Part shown: positions 1 to 8,477 of the stretch, piece by piece | How the letters are laid out: every line of letters begins with the position of its first letter | How positions within the stretch are numbered: the stretch's first letter is position 1 | Program-made: the position numbers and the translations under genes | Assembly: GCA_020723205.1 (NCBI GenBank) | Contig: DYJF01000004.1 | Location: 1-39,508 of the forward strand | Origin: Bdellovibrio sp. | GTDB lineage: Bacteria; UBA10199; 2-02-FULL-44-16; DYJF01 | Reading direction: 5' to 3' | Length of the DNA: 39,508 nt | The notes under the pieces: generated by a model | Seen by the model: only the letters and a program-made list of their open reading frames with translations | What the model was told of the DNA's origin: nothing | Database searches by the model: none

Positions 1-626
1 ATCGCCTTGTCGAGCCATAGATAGCGCTCCAGCACCGCTTCGTGGTGCGGGTACGTCAGATGGGAGTACTCATCGATACCGGGAAAAACCGCGAAGAGAA
101 AACGGCATCCTTTTTTTAACGCGTCCATTACCTTCGCAAGCGCCGCCTCATCCGGCAAACCCCAGTGGTCGGTCAGGTGGGCATAATACCAGTACCAAAT
201 GCGCGCGTATCGCGTCCGGTTCCTGAAACCTTTTGCCCCGCGCGCGATGGGATTGAATATGCTGTACGATTCCGGAACGAGCTCGAAGACGGTCTTAATG
301 TGCGGCTCTACGTCACGCCCCATAAGGAAGCTCTCGAGCCCCACGTAGCTCCTGTGGCGCATGAGCGAAAAACATCCCCCGTCGAAGTACGCCTTATCGA
401 ACCATCTTATCCCGGGGACGTTGCACGTGCCGGGAAGACAACCGGTGAGGAACGGAAGATAGGCGGGACCCGTCGTTGACGGAAAACTGGTTACGGCCTG
501 AAGGGCGGTCCCTTTCTCCGCCAGCCAGCGCGAGACCTGCGGCAAGGCGCCCTTGCCCATCAGGTCAAAGAAGACATCAGCCCTCGCTCCGTCGGCGAGA
601 AGCACGATAGAACGTTTTACGGTCAT
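1..626 (-). CDS. Alkaline-phosphatase-superfamily phosphodiesterase, 3' part outside window
   Basis: Partial gene: about 208 N-terminal residues are visible and the reading frame runs off the left edge. The start MTVKRSIVLLADGARADVFF places an Asp in the first metal-binding loop. It is followed by a TSFPSTTGPAYLPFLTG segment, the nucleophile Thr/Ser region of type I phosphodiesterase / nucleotide pyrophosphatase proteins. A later PGIDEYSHL segment fits a second metal-ligand stretch (Asp, His). No N-terminal signal peptide is obvious. It starts 9 bases after the MlaC-like gene and is probably last or near last in that operon. The ATG has no clear ribosome site, so translational coupling is likely. 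The substrate cannot be told; nucleotide, phospholipid or sugar phosphodiesters are all possible. Confidence 0.72.
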   Translation of the reverse strand, partial: MTVKRSIVLLADGARADVFFDLMGKGALPQVSRWLAEKGTALQAVTSFPSTTGPAYLPFLTGCLPGTCNVPGIRWFDKAYFDGGCFSLMRHRSYVGLESFLMGRDVEPHIKTVFELVPESYSIFNPIARGAKGFRNRTRYARIWYWYYAHLTDHWGLPDEAALAKVMDALKKGCRFLFAVFPGIDEYSHLTYPHHEAVLERYLWLDKA

Positions 627-635
627 TGGAGCGTC

Positions 636-1376
636 TCAGCCATTCGAACGCCTCTTCCCCTTTATCTCTTCAAGCTTCTCGCTCATGCGCCGCACGAGAT
701 CCTGATAGCCGTGTTTCTTTATGATCGAGTCGAACTGGTAGCGATAGTTGTCCACGAGGCTCGCCTCGTCCACTATGACGTCGAATATCTTCCAGTCGCC
801 GTTCTGGCGCTTGAGCTTGTAGTTGAGGGCTATATCTATGTTCTCGGCGGGGACGATCACCTTGGTTCTCGTGAAAGCGGTCGTCTGCTTGGGATCGATG
901 AACTTATCGCCCCTGTAGACGACGCGGTATTTCTTTGCCGTTTTGCTCTTCGCCGCAAGCTGTTCCTTTGAAAAAAGCGCCTTCTCCTCAAGCAGGTCGG
1001 ACAGGAGCTTTACGAACTTATCCTGCTCCTGCGGAGATATCTCCGTCCAGTGCCTCGAGAGCGAGAGCCGGGAGAGTTCCCTTATATCGAACGTGCCCTG
1101 AATTATCGTGCGCTTGAGCTGGCGATTGTGCTCCTCCTGCTCGGCGGACAGTTTCGTGCCGATATAGAAATCGTCGAGCATGTCGTCCAACTCCTGGATC
1201 GCACGCGTGGGCGTCCCTTTTGAATAAAAATTGGTCTGTTTGACGCCGTCCACCTTCACCGACTCCTTCGCCGTAGTCTGCGCGACCGCCGCAACTTCCT
1301 GCTTGCCGGTCTGGGCAAGCACGGTCGTCACTGCGAACGCGGACATGAACATCAGGCAGACAAAAACTCTCTTCAT
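636..1376 (-). CDS. MlaC/Ttg2D-like phospholipid-binding periplasmic protein
   Basis: The 246-residue product begins with a signal peptide (MKRVFVCLMFMSAFAVTTVLAQ). The mature part has the MlaC pattern: an N-terminal helical segment, an FDIRELSRLSL stretch, a Q-x-x-KFVKLLSDLLE helix, then strands ending in GDWKIFDVIVDEASLVDNYRYQF. In the Mla system this family carries phospholipids across the periplasm between outer- and inner-membrane complexes. No MlaE, MlaF or MlaD partner is in this window; instead it follows a TolC-type channel by 17 bases. An AAGGAGGAA ribosome site precedes the ATG. The usual partners may lie elsewhere, or this carrier may serve a TolC-linked pathway (inference). Confidence 0.82.
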   Translation of the reverse strand: MKRVFVCLMFMSAFAVTTVLAQTGKQEVAAVAQTTAKESVKVDGVKQTNFYSKGTPTRAIQELDDMLDDFYIGTKLSAEQEEHNRQLKRTIIQGTFDIRELSRLSLSRHWTEISPQEQDKFVKLLSDLLEEKALFSKEQLAAKSKTAKKYRVVYRGDKFIDPKQTTAFTRTKVIVPAENIDIALNYKLKRQNGDWKIFDVIVDEASLVDNYRYQFDSIIKKHGYQDLVRRMSEKLEEIKGKRRSNG

Positions 1377-1393
1377 CGTTCCTCCTTCAATCG

Positions 1394-2836
1394 TTATTCG
1401 AGCGCCAGCTCATCGGGCTCGTCGTATCCGAACATCTCCAGCTCGTCCATCTGGGGGTGCGGGGTCAAGAGCTCATAGTTGATCTGTCCCACCTTCTGCT
1501 CAAGATCCGCAAGTGCCACATTATAATCGAAGACCGCCTGAAAGTACTGGGCGCGGGTCAGAAGGACAAGCTGCAGCGCGTCGGTATAGTCCTTCTCGTC
1601 GCCGATCCCGATCTCGTAATTGCTCTTCGACAGGAACAACATCTGGCGCGCCATTGATTCCGCTTTCCTGGCCCGCCTGATATCGTCCTGCTTGCGCTGT
1701 GCAGTGAGGTAGGACTTCTCGACGTCAAGCTTCAGGCCCTTAGTGGCGATCATCTTTTCGTAAGCCGCCTTGAAATATTCCGCCTTCGCTTTCTTGATCC
1801 TGCCCGATGAACCGTGAAAATCAAGCTTTCCCGACAACTGCAAACCGAGGCCCGCTCTCGAATAATCGAACGGGTCGTTGAAATCATCCTGAAACGCCAG
1901 ATTGCGTATGGGCGACGTCGTCCTTCCCACTTCGACGAAGAATGCGAACCCCGCGGTTGGCCCCATCTTCTGCTTTTCCAGCTTGTACTGCTTCTTCCTC
2001 GTGTCGACGCCGATGTCCAGAAGATGCACCTCGGGCCTGTGCTCCATCGATGCCGTAACGTAGTTCTCAAGAGAGGAGAGCTCCGCAAGGACCGGTTTTA
2101 AGAGATCATCCGAAATGCGAAACTTTACCTCCGGTTCGAGCCCCATCTGGATCCTCAAACCCTCTTTGGCGATCTCACGATTCTGCTTGGTCTCGGCAAG
2201 GCGCTTCTCAAGGTCCACCTTGAACACCTTGAGCTTTAAGAGGTCATACGGCGAATGGGTCGGCTCCTCTTCGTCCTCTTCGTCAGCGACCTTCTTTGAG
2301 ATCTTGTCCACCGCATCGGTCAATAACTTCTCAAGCTCCACGGCCAAAAGTATGCCGTTGTATAATTGTTTGACCGTGAAGACAGTCACCTCCCGCTCCT
2401 TGATATCGTTCTCCTTCGACGCGGTGACGCCGTTCTTGGCTAGCTGTCTTGCGGTCAAGAGCTGACCCGAAGCGAACATGGGCATGCCGACTGCAAATCT
2501 GAAACTGTTGAACAGAGCGAGCTCGCCTTCAAAGAAGGCATCGAAGGCGCGCGTCGCGTCGGTCGGGACCGGGGCAATGCGATATTGATATTCTATGATG
2601 GGCCACCATGCGGCGTTGGCCTCGCGAAGCTGCCCCTGCGCCGCATCTATCCCGAAACCCGAGCCGATGACCTTCTCGTTGTTCTCCAAGGCCATCTTGA
2701 TGCAATCATCGAGGTTCAAGATGATCTCTTTTGCCTGTGAGACATCGGCGTCTTGGGCAGACGACACCCTGCCCCAAAGGAGGCCTAATAAAATAAGGGC
2801 TAATGCCGCCCATAAAAAAATACGCCTATTCGGCAT
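1394..2836 (-). CDS. TolC-family outer membrane efflux channel protein
   Basis: From the ATG at 2836 the product is 480 residues, starting MPNRRIFLWAALALILLGLL, a signal peptide with cleavage near SSAQ. A longer frame starts at a TTG at 2857, but that region is a hairpin and lacks a usable ribosome site, so the ATG is preferred. The body shows the long amphipathic helices of TolC proteins, for example MAR-QMLFLSKSNYEIGIGD, followed by a second helical pair. Such proteins form trimeric outer-membrane tunnels for RND or ABC exporters, but no exporter gene is adjacent. It lies between a histidine kinase and an MlaC-like gene, all on one strand. Confidence 0.85.
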   Translation of the reverse strand: MPNRRIFLWAALALILLGLLWGRVSSAQDADVSQAKEIILNLDDCIKMALENNEKVIGSGFGIDAAQGQLREANAAWWPIIEYQYRIAPVPTDATRAFDAFFEGELALFNSFRFAVGMPMFASGQLLTARQLAKNGVTASKENDIKEREVTVFTVKQLYNGILLAVELEKLLTDAVDKISKKVADEEDEEEPTHSPYDLLKLKVFKVDLEKRLAETKQNREIAKEGLRIQMGLEPEVKFRISDDLLKPVLAELSSLENYVTASMEHRPEVHLLDIGVDTRKKQYKLEKQKMGPTAGFAFFVEVGRTTSPIRNLAFQDDFNDPFDYSRAGLGLQLSGKLDFHGSSGRIKKAKAEYFKAAYEKMIATKGLKLDVEKSYLTAQRKQDDIRRARKAESMARQMLFLSKSNYEIGIGDEKDYTDALQLVLLTRAQYFQAVFDYNVALADLEQKVGQINYELLTPHPQMDELEMFGYDEPDELALE

Positions 2837-2839
2837 AGT

Positions 2840-2863
2840 GGGGGTTTTGACTAACAAAACCCC
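2840..2863 (-). terminator. Hairpin between the kinase and TolC genes
   Basis: GGGGTTTTG (2841-2849) and CAAAACCCC (2855-2863) form a perfect 9-bp stem with a 5-base loop, 18 bases downstream of the kinase stop and just before the TolC ATG at 2836. No T-run follows on the minus strand. It is therefore either a weak terminator or attenuator, or a structure controlling entry to the TolC start. Confidence 0.5.
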
Positions 2864-2880
2864 TGAAGGAAATCAACGAT

Positions 2881-4287
2881 TTATAGAGGGGAAATTTCGG
2901 GGTGGGAAATGCCGGTCGGCTTAATGGGCAAAGTCACGAAAAACTGGCTCCCTTTCCCCAGTTTGCTTGAAAACCAGAGCCGCCCCCCGTGCAGGGCCAC
3001 TATTTTTTTTGAGATGGCAAGGCCTATACCCAGACCTTCATTTTCGCGGTTCACACCGCCGTCCACCTGATAGAAACCTTTCAGGACCTGGGCCTGCTTG
3101 TCTTCAGGTATGCCAAGGCCGGTATCGGCGACCGTGATCTTGAGCATTTCACCGCATTTTACGGCCCCGACCGTGACCCTGCCGCGCTTGGTGAACTTCG
3201 CGGCATTGCCCAGAAGTTCGGCGAACACCTGCCTCAAACGCAGTTCATCGCCGTAAACCGACGGCGTCTCGTCGTCGATATCGGCTGAAAACTGCGTATC
3301 CCCATTGAAATTGACGGTTTGAGCGACTTCCGTGACCAAACGCTTCAGATTCACCTTGCCGACATTGAGTTCAAGATGATTCGCCTCGACCTTGGAAAGA
3401 TCAACGATCGCATTGACCGTTGTAAGCAGTCTCTTTCCGGAATTGTGTATCAGGGCCGCATGCTCCAAGGCCTCCGTGCCCATCTGCCCGTCGCCGCCGT
3501 CCTTCATGATCTCTGAAAGGCCTATGATACAATTGAGCGGCGTGCGAAGTTCGTGCGAAAGATTTTTGAGAAGCCGGTCACGGAGCTGCATCGCCTGCTC
3601 CAAAGAGAAGTTCTGCCTCATAAGCGCGCTGTGCAGATCTACGTTACGTATGGCGGCGGTAAAATATGATGCGAGCAGACGCAGCAGGTCCCTCGTGTGC
3701 CGGTCGAACTCGCCACTGCGCCTAGCGCCTATGTTGAGCATGCCGTAGAGGGTCTCCCCCAAAAAGAGCGGGACCAAGGCCTCGCAGTTGAACTGAACGC
3801 AGTAGCGAAGACCGTCGCTTTTCATCTCGGAGAACTGCTTGGATTCGACAAACTGGGCACGTGTTGCGACGACACGTTTCTTCTCGATCCATTCAAGAAA
3901 TTGCTTGAGGTTGCCGACGTCGAAGGAGAAGGTCTCCAGCCCTTCCTCGGCGCAAAGCTGAAAATTGCCCGAGCTGTCGCGTATCAGAAGAGAGGCGCCC
4001 CTCGCTCCTATCGTCCGGCACGTGGCGTTGAGGATCGCGGGATAGAGTTCGCTATGGATCTTGATCTGGTTGAAACGGTCGAGATAATCGGCGAAGATCT
4101 TGCGGTAATCGTATTCCGCCCTCAAAAGTACGTATTTTCTGAAAAAACGGACGATCGAGTGCCAGCGGTAGAGCCCACCTACGATCGCCAAAAGGCCGGT
4201 GACTATACCCGTGGAGGTCCATATAACGGGCATAGAAGCCGATAAGAACTGTGCTGAAACGTGGACTAATTCCACCCTCTCCCCCAT
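2881..4287 (-). CDS. Membrane-anchored GAF-domain sensor histidine kinase
   Basis: The 468-residue protein has one N-terminal membrane segment (about residues 20-42), a GAF-like domain (about 65-215), a coiled linker, and a HisKA/HATPase core. The H-box NLSHELRTPLN places the phosphoacceptor at His245. The N-box is AELLGNAAKFTK, the G1 box is VADTGLGIP, and the G2 box is GLGIGLAISKKIVALHGG. All residues needed for kinase activity look present. No response regulator is next to it on this strand; the nearest receiver protein is the single-domain one at 8592. The ATG at 4287 has little ribosome site. A GTG at 4275 preceded by GGGGGAGAGG is a possible alternative start. Its promoter (TTGTCA-17-TATAAT) lies inside a large dyad. 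Confidence 0.9.
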   Translation of the reverse strand: MGERVELVHVSAQFLSASMPVIWTSTGIVTGLLAIVGGLYRWHSIVRFFRKYVLLRAEYDYRKIFADYLDRFNQIKIHSELYPAILNATCRTIGARGASLLIRDSSGNFQLCAEEGLETFSFDVGNLKQFLEWIEKKRVVATRAQFVESKQFSEMKSDGLRYCVQFNCEALVPLFLGETLYGMLNIGARRSGEFDRHTRDLLRLLASYFTAAIRNVDLHSALMRQNFSLEQAMQLRDRLLKNLSHELRTPLNCIIGLSEIMKDGGDGQMGTEALEHAALIHNSGKRLLTTVNAIVDLSKVEANHLELNVGKVNLKRLVTEVAQTVNFNGDTQFSADIDDETPSVYGDELRLRQVFAELLGNAAKFTKRGRVTVGAVKCGEMLKITVADTGLGIPEDKQAQVLKGFYQVDGGVNRENEGLGIGLAISKKIVALHGGRLWFSSKLGKGSQFFVTLPIKPTGISHPEISPL

Positions 4288-4304
4288 TTGAATGAGCTGG
4301 TCGT

Positions 4305-4333
4305 ATTATATCGAAACTTCAATAGGTTGACAA
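4305..4333 (-). promoter_or_regulatory. Sigma70-type promoter of the histidine kinase gene
   Basis: On the minus strand, TTGTCA (4333-4328) and a perfect TATAAT (4310-4305) are separated by 17 bases, upstream of the kinase start at 4287. The -35 hexamer lies at the inner end of the left outer arm of the concentric dyad at 4319-4376. Confidence 0.65.
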
Positions 4334-4376
4334 GATAATCTCATAAATTTATGAGCTTTTTTCTCAAACCTATTGA
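4319..4376. promoter_or_regulatory. Concentric dyad between two divergent promoters (candidate operator)
   Basis: The outer arms TCAATAGGTT (4319-4328) and AACCTATTGA (4367-4376) and the inner perfect 16-bp palindrome CTCATAAATTTATGAG (4340-4355) share exactly the same centre, 4347.5. The structure covers the -35 element of the leftward kinase promoter and reaches the -35 region of the rightward S41 promoter. It could be an operator for a dimeric or tetrameric regulator, or a cruciform-forming site. The inner palindrome followed by CTTTTTT could also act as a weak rightward terminator. Confidence 0.6.
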
Positions 4377-4399
4377 TGTATAGGGGGAGTTAATATAAT
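4373..4399 (+). promoter_or_regulatory. Promoter of the S41 peptidase gene, possibly leaderless
   Basis: A perfect TATAAT sits at 4394-4399, with a weak TTGATG (4373-4378) 15 bases upstream. The start codon at 4410 is only 11 bases from the -10 hexamer, so transcription would begin at or a few bases before the ATG. The GGGGGAG at 4383-4389 is about 20 bases from the ATG and upstream of the -10, so it cannot serve as ribosome site. Confidence 0.45.
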
Positions 4400-4409
4400 A
4401 TCGCGGCCG

Positions 4410-7163
4410 ATGAAAAAACGACCAAAGATCTTCAAATATCTCCTGCCCATATCTTCCGTTATTATGGTCCTCATCGCTGTTACCGCCTCACGGCAGGGAC
4501 CGTCTTCGGTTAAAAAGAGCCAGTATTCCCTGCCCCAGGCCCATTATGTTTCAGCAACCCTTTCAGCCGTACAGAGGGAGTACCTGGACAGGGACAGGAT
4601 ACGGCCGCGTCAGATGCTTGAAGGGGCGCTTGATCAAGTACAGCGCAGGATCCCGGAGATTTTGGCCCAGTTCGAGGGCACAAGGACGGTGCTCGTAACA
4701 GTGGACGTCGCTTCAAAGCGTTTCTCGCTCAAGGACGTCGATTCCCTGGGCGGCCTCAAGAACACTCTCCAGGAGATACTCGCCTTCATCGATGCTCATT
4801 ATACGGGCGACACGGAAAGGCCGGAGATAGAATATTCGGCGATAGACGGAATGCTCAACACACTGGACCCGCATTCATCGTTCCTGCCGCCTAAGGCCTA
4901 CAGTGAGTTCAAGATCGGCACCAGGGGCGAATTCGGCGGGCTTGGCATAGTCATCAGCGTGAAAGACGGCGACCTTACGGTCATAGCGCCGCTCGACGGC
5001 ACACCTGCGGCAAAGGCGGGGATCAAGTCGGGGGACAAGATCGTACAGATCGGCGACGAGTCCGCGATCAACATGTCGCTCACAGATGCGGTGAATAGGT
5101 TGCGCGGGGACGTCGGGACCAAGGTGAAGATCGTTCTTGAGCGTTCCAACCGGACGGAGCCGATATCAATGGTCTTAACGCGAGCGCTGATCAACATCGA
5201 CAGCGTCCAGCATGCCCTCATCGAGCACGAGGGGAAAAGGATCGGATATCTCAAGGTGAAGAGCTTTCAGTCTAACACTGACGAGGACGTCGAAGCGGCT
5301 CTCGAAGAGCTTCATGCCGGCGAGGCCAAGCTGGACGGACTGATACTCGACCTGCGCAACAACCCGGGCGGACTTCTGAACCAGGCCATCGATCTGGCGG
5401 ATATCTTCATACCTAAGGGCACGATCGTTTCTACCGTCGGGATGGGCGGAACGATCCTTGAATCGAACGACGCACATTCGGCGGGAACGGAACCCAACTA
5501 TCCTATCGCGGTGCTGATCAACGAAGGATCCGCCTCCGCATCCGAGATAGTCGCCGGCGCGATCAGGGAACAGGGGCGCGGCATAGTCATTGGACGCCGC
5601 TCCTTCGGCAAGGGTTCGGTGCAAACGATCTTCGAGGTCGGCGGTTCCGCGGCCTTAAAACTCACTATCGCAAAATACCTCCCTGCGGGGACCCTTCCCA
5701 TCCAGTCGGTCGGGCTCTCACCGGACATCGAGCTTCTGCCCGTCACCGTCGACCGCAAAGACATGAACCTCGCTGAAGACGAGACGATGACCGAAAAGAG
5801 TTTGGAAAAACACTTCGAGGAGAGCGCCAAGATCGAACCGTCCGCCTACCGCATAAGGTTCCTTCAGCCGAAGGAAGATGAATCCGACGAGGTGAGAAGC
5901 GCCAGAGAGTACACAAAGAGGCCCAAGATCGAGAACGATTTTGCGATACTCTTGGCAAGGGACCTTTTCGCCGGCATTAAGAGCGCCGACCGCAAGAGCA
6001 TTATAAAGGAGATCGGACCTGCATTGGTCAAGGCAGAGGGACTTCAGGATGAGGAGATAGCAAAGCGGCTTAAGTTGCTGGGCATCGACTGGAGCGCGGG
6101 ATCGGACGGCGGAAAACCGCAACTGAAGGTCGCCTTCGACATCAAGAAGGGGACGTCCCTTCTCAAGGACATAAAAGCGGGAAGCGAGGCCATGCTTGAA
6201 CTGAAGGTAACGAACGTCGGTGACGGGCCGCTTTACCGCCTTCTGGGCGTGGGCAAGTCCGATTCACCCTTCCTCGTCAACAAGGAATTCGTCTACGGCA
6301 GGCTCATGCCGGGCGAAACAAAGGGCTGGCAGACGCCTGTTAAGATACCGGAAGCGCTGCCCACCGAAGAGATCTCAATGGAAGTGAAATTCGAAGATCT
6401 TCATAAGAGCATCCCCGCTGCGATCAACGCCATCGTGCCAGTCAAAGGAAAAGAGCCGCCACGGTTCGCCTTCATGTGCAGGACGCCCGACGGCGCCAAC
6501 TTAAAGCCGAACGTATCGGTTCATATGAACTGCGAACTTACGAACATCGGCAGGGGCGCAAGCCACAAGGACACGGCGGCCCAGATATCCAACAAGAGCG
6601 GCGAAGGCGTTTTCATAGAGGCAGGCCGCGTGGGGCTTGGCGTGTTGCCGCCCGGCGCATCGAAAGCGGCGACCTTCCGTTTCCACACGACGCCTGATTT
6701 TTCGGACGAGAACGTAGAGCTTGAGCTCTCCGTGCTCGATTCGATGAGGGTCGACGCCATCAACCAGAAAATTAAGATCGAAACAAGCTCAGGCCGGATG
6801 TCCCCTCCCGCCGGCAAGAGGTACGAGCCCCCTGTCATTGAAGTGGCCCAGTATCCCCTTTCGACCGCCGACAGCGACGTGAAGATCAGCGGCACCATAC
6901 GCGACAACGAAGCGGTCCACGATTATTTCGTCTTCGTGGGGGACAAGAAGATCACTTACGTCTCCAACCCCAATCGCACCAACGAAGTGCCGTTCGAGGT
7001 AACATTGCCGCTCAAACCGGGCGAGAACCTCATCGTCGTGGCCGCCAGAGACACCGATAAGCTCATGGGCCGACTCCTCCTTGCAATTTCGAGAACTTCT
7101 GGCAAGAAGAACGACAAGGGGCCCGCGGACTCGATCCCCACCCTCCCGGGCGTTGAAGACTGA
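4410..7163 (+). CDS. S41 (CtpA/Prc) serine peptidase with PDZ domain and long C-terminal extension
   Basis: The 917-residue product has an N-terminal membrane anchor or signal (about residues 10-26), a helical region, and a PDZ domain around GEFGGLGIVISVKDGDL through AKAGIKSGDKIVQIGDE. The S41 core has the catalytic Ser376 in GSASASE and Lys401 in SFGKGS, exactly 25 residues apart as in CtpA. After the protease core, about 450 further residues contain two CARDB-like beta domains (LKVTNVGDGPLYRL; CELTNIGRGASHKD) and a last beta domain. Typical C-terminal processing peptidases are 400-480 residues, so this is about twice the usual length. It probably cleaves C termini of envelope proteins. Its stop overlaps the ribF start (TGATG). 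Confidence 0.9.
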   Translation: MKKRPKIFKYLLPISSVIMVLIAVTASRQGPSSVKKSQYSLPQAHYVSATLSAVQREYLDRDRIRPRQMLEGALDQVQRRIPEILAQFEGTRTVLVTVDVASKRFSLKDVDSLGGLKNTLQEILAFIDAHYTGDTERPEIEYSAIDGMLNTLDPHSSFLPPKAYSEFKIGTRGEFGGLGIVISVKDGDLTVIAPLDGTPAAKAGIKSGDKIVQIGDESAINMSLTDAVNRLRGDVGTKVKIVLERSNRTEPISMVLTRALINIDSVQHALIEHEGKRIGYLKVKSFQSNTDEDVEAALEELHAGEAKLDGLILDLRNNPGGLLNQAIDLADIFIPKGTIVSTVGMGGTILESNDAHSAGTEPNYPIAVLINEGSASASEIVAGAIREQGRGIVIGRRSFGKGSVQTIFEVGGSAALKLTIAKYLPAGTLPIQSVGLSPDIELLPVTVDRKDMNLAEDETMTEKSLEKHFEESAKIEPSAYRIRFLQPKEDESDEVRSAREYTKRPKIENDFAILLARDLFAGIKSADRKSIIKEIGPALVKAEGLQDEEIAKRLKLLGIDWSAGSDGGKPQLKVAFDIKKGTSLLKDIKAGSEAMLELKVTNVGDGPLYRLLGVGKSDSPFLVNKEFVYGRLMPGETKGWQTPVKIPEALPTEEISMEVKFEDLHKSIPAAINAIVPVKGKEPPRFAFMCRTPDGANLKPNVSVHMNCELTNIGRGASHKDTAAQISNKSGEGVFIEAGRVGLGVLPPGASKAATFRFHTTPDFSDENVELELSVLDSMRVDAINQKIKIETSSGRMSPPAGKRYEPPVIEVAQYPLSTADSDVKISGTIRDNEAVHDYFVFVGDKKITYVSNPNRTNEVPFEVTLPLKPGENLIVVAARDTDKLMGRLLLAISRTSGKKNDKGPADSIPTLPGVED

Positions 7164-8104
7164 TGGATAGATATTTCGGTTCGGAAAAATTCGCGAGACT
7201 TCGAGCGGGAACCGTTGTCGCCCTCGGCAACTTTGACGGCGTCCATCTGGGCCACAGATACATAATTGAAAGAACGATCGGCATAGCGAAGCGGCTCAAG
7301 GCCGCATCCGTCGTCTATACCTTTGATCCTCATCCGGTAAGGATACTGGCGCCGGAGAGCTGCCCCAAGCTCATACAAACGATCGGCCAGCGCCTCTCAT
7401 CGCTTGAAGCCCTAGGTATCGATGCTTGCGTCGTCGAGACCTTCACGCACGATTACGCGCAGCAAAGGCCCGATGATTTTTTCACCGGCATCCTGATCGG
7501 GCGGCTCGGGGCAATATCCGTGGTGGTGGGATACGATTTCACGTTCGGCTACCATCGCGGCGGGACGGTCGAGCTACTGGAGCGGCTTGGCAAGGAACGC
7601 GGAGTGGAGATCATAGCCGTCGAAGCGCAGTTCGCTGGTGAAGCGCTCTTGAGCTCTTCCGAGATCAGGCATTTCATCGCAAGCGGCCGGGTCGAAGATG
7701 CGACCGCTCTTTTAGGCAGGCACTATGCGCTTGAAGGCAAGGTAGTCTCCGGCAAGGGCCTTGGCGGCTATTTGGGGGCTCACACCGCGAACATCGCGCC
7801 GGCGAACGAGCTCTTGCCGGGCAGCGGAGTCTATATAACGGTTACCGGTCTCGGGGCCGAAAAAAAGAAATGGCCCTCCGTCACAAGCGTCGGGACGAAC
7901 CCGACGTTTCCGGGAGGCGCTCTCACCGTAGAAACGCACCTCATCGGATTCGAGGGCGATCTTCTCGGCCGGGTTCTGGAGGTTGAGTTCATAAAAAAGA
8001 TGCGCGATCAGATCGCCTTTCCGTCCGTGGAAAAATTGCACGACCGGATCGCGGCCGACATTGAGAAAGCGAGGAAATTCCATGAAAAAAATGGAACACT
8101 ATGA
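7163..8104 (+). CDS. ribF: Bifunctional riboflavin kinase / FAD synthetase
   Basis: The 313 residues match RibF in length. The N-terminal FAD synthetase domain starts with GNFDGVHLGHRYII, the nucleotidyltransferase HIGH-type motif. It continues with FDPHPVRIL and GYDFTFGYHRGG. The C-terminal riboflavin kinase domain has GKGLGGYLGAHTANIAP and the SVGTNPTF motif. It makes FMN and then FAD from riboflavin and ATP in the cytoplasm. The start codon overlaps the stop of the S41 gene by one base (TGATG), so the two are translationally coupled. The FMN and FAD products are needed by PyrD/PyrK and the flavodoxin-like protein of this window. Confidence 0.95.
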   Translation: MDRYFGSEKFARLRAGTVVALGNFDGVHLGHRYIIERTIGIAKRLKAASVVYTFDPHPVRILAPESCPKLIQTIGQRLSSLEALGIDACVVETFTHDYAQQRPDDFFTGILIGRLGAISVVVGYDFTFGYHRGGTVELLERLGKERGVEIIAVEAQFAGEALLSSSEIRHFIASGRVEDATALLGRHYALEGKVVSGKGLGGYLGAHTANIAPANELLPGSGVYITVTGLGAEKKKWPSVTSVGTNPTFPGGALTVETHLIGFEGDLLGRVLEVEFIKKMRDQIAFPSVEKLHDRIAADIEKARKFHEKNGTL

Positions 8105-8477
8105 GTTCGAGCCGCCGAAGCTGCTCGGTATCCTGTGCGACAGGTCGGTGCCGGCTTCGTTTCAAAAGAGGATCGATCTTATCCTGAAGCGCCGCGCACT
8201 CCCCTTCGTATGCCTCCCCTTCAAAGTTGAGGCCAAGTACTTAAAGAACGTGATCGCATGCATGCGTCTCATGGACATAGAGGGTTTGATCGTCCTGGGA
8301 AAACACGAGAGGACCATGAAAAAACATGTTGGTCATCTTTCTCCTGAGGCGAAAAGAGCACGCACCGTCAACGTCATCGTCAAAAAAAACAAAGTGTTTA
8401 TCGGACACTACGTTCAAAGAACTCCATCCTTCCTTCCAGACATCGTCAAATTATTGACGAATAAAGGACATTTCTGA
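8082..8477 (+). CDS. Small orphan protein resembling the N-terminal domain of shikimate dehydrogenase, active site lost
   Basis: From the ATG at 8082 (GAGGAAATTCC ribosome site) the product is 131 residues. An upstream ATG at 8061 lacks such a site. Its layout follows the AroE substrate-binding domain: LLGILCDRSV like the opening GLIG-x-PV strand, then a helix, then LPFKVEAKYLKNVI like the PF-V-x4-L helix. Next come DIEGLIVLGKHER at the NVT-x-PHK position, LSPEAKRARTVNVIVK at the AVNTVV position, and KVFIGHYVQ at the LVGHNTD position. The catalytic Lys and Asp would be replaced (Glu and Gln) and the NVT motif lost, and there is no NADP-binding domain. It overlaps the ribF end by 23 bases. The relation is my own reading of the pattern; function unknown. 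Confidence 0.6.
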   Translation: MKKMEHYEFEPPKLLGILCDRSVPASFQKRIDLILKRRALPFVCLPFKVEAKYLKNVIACMRLMDIEGLIVLGKHERTMKKHVGHLSPEAKRARTVNVIVKKNKVFIGHYVQRTPSFLPDIVKLLTNKGHF

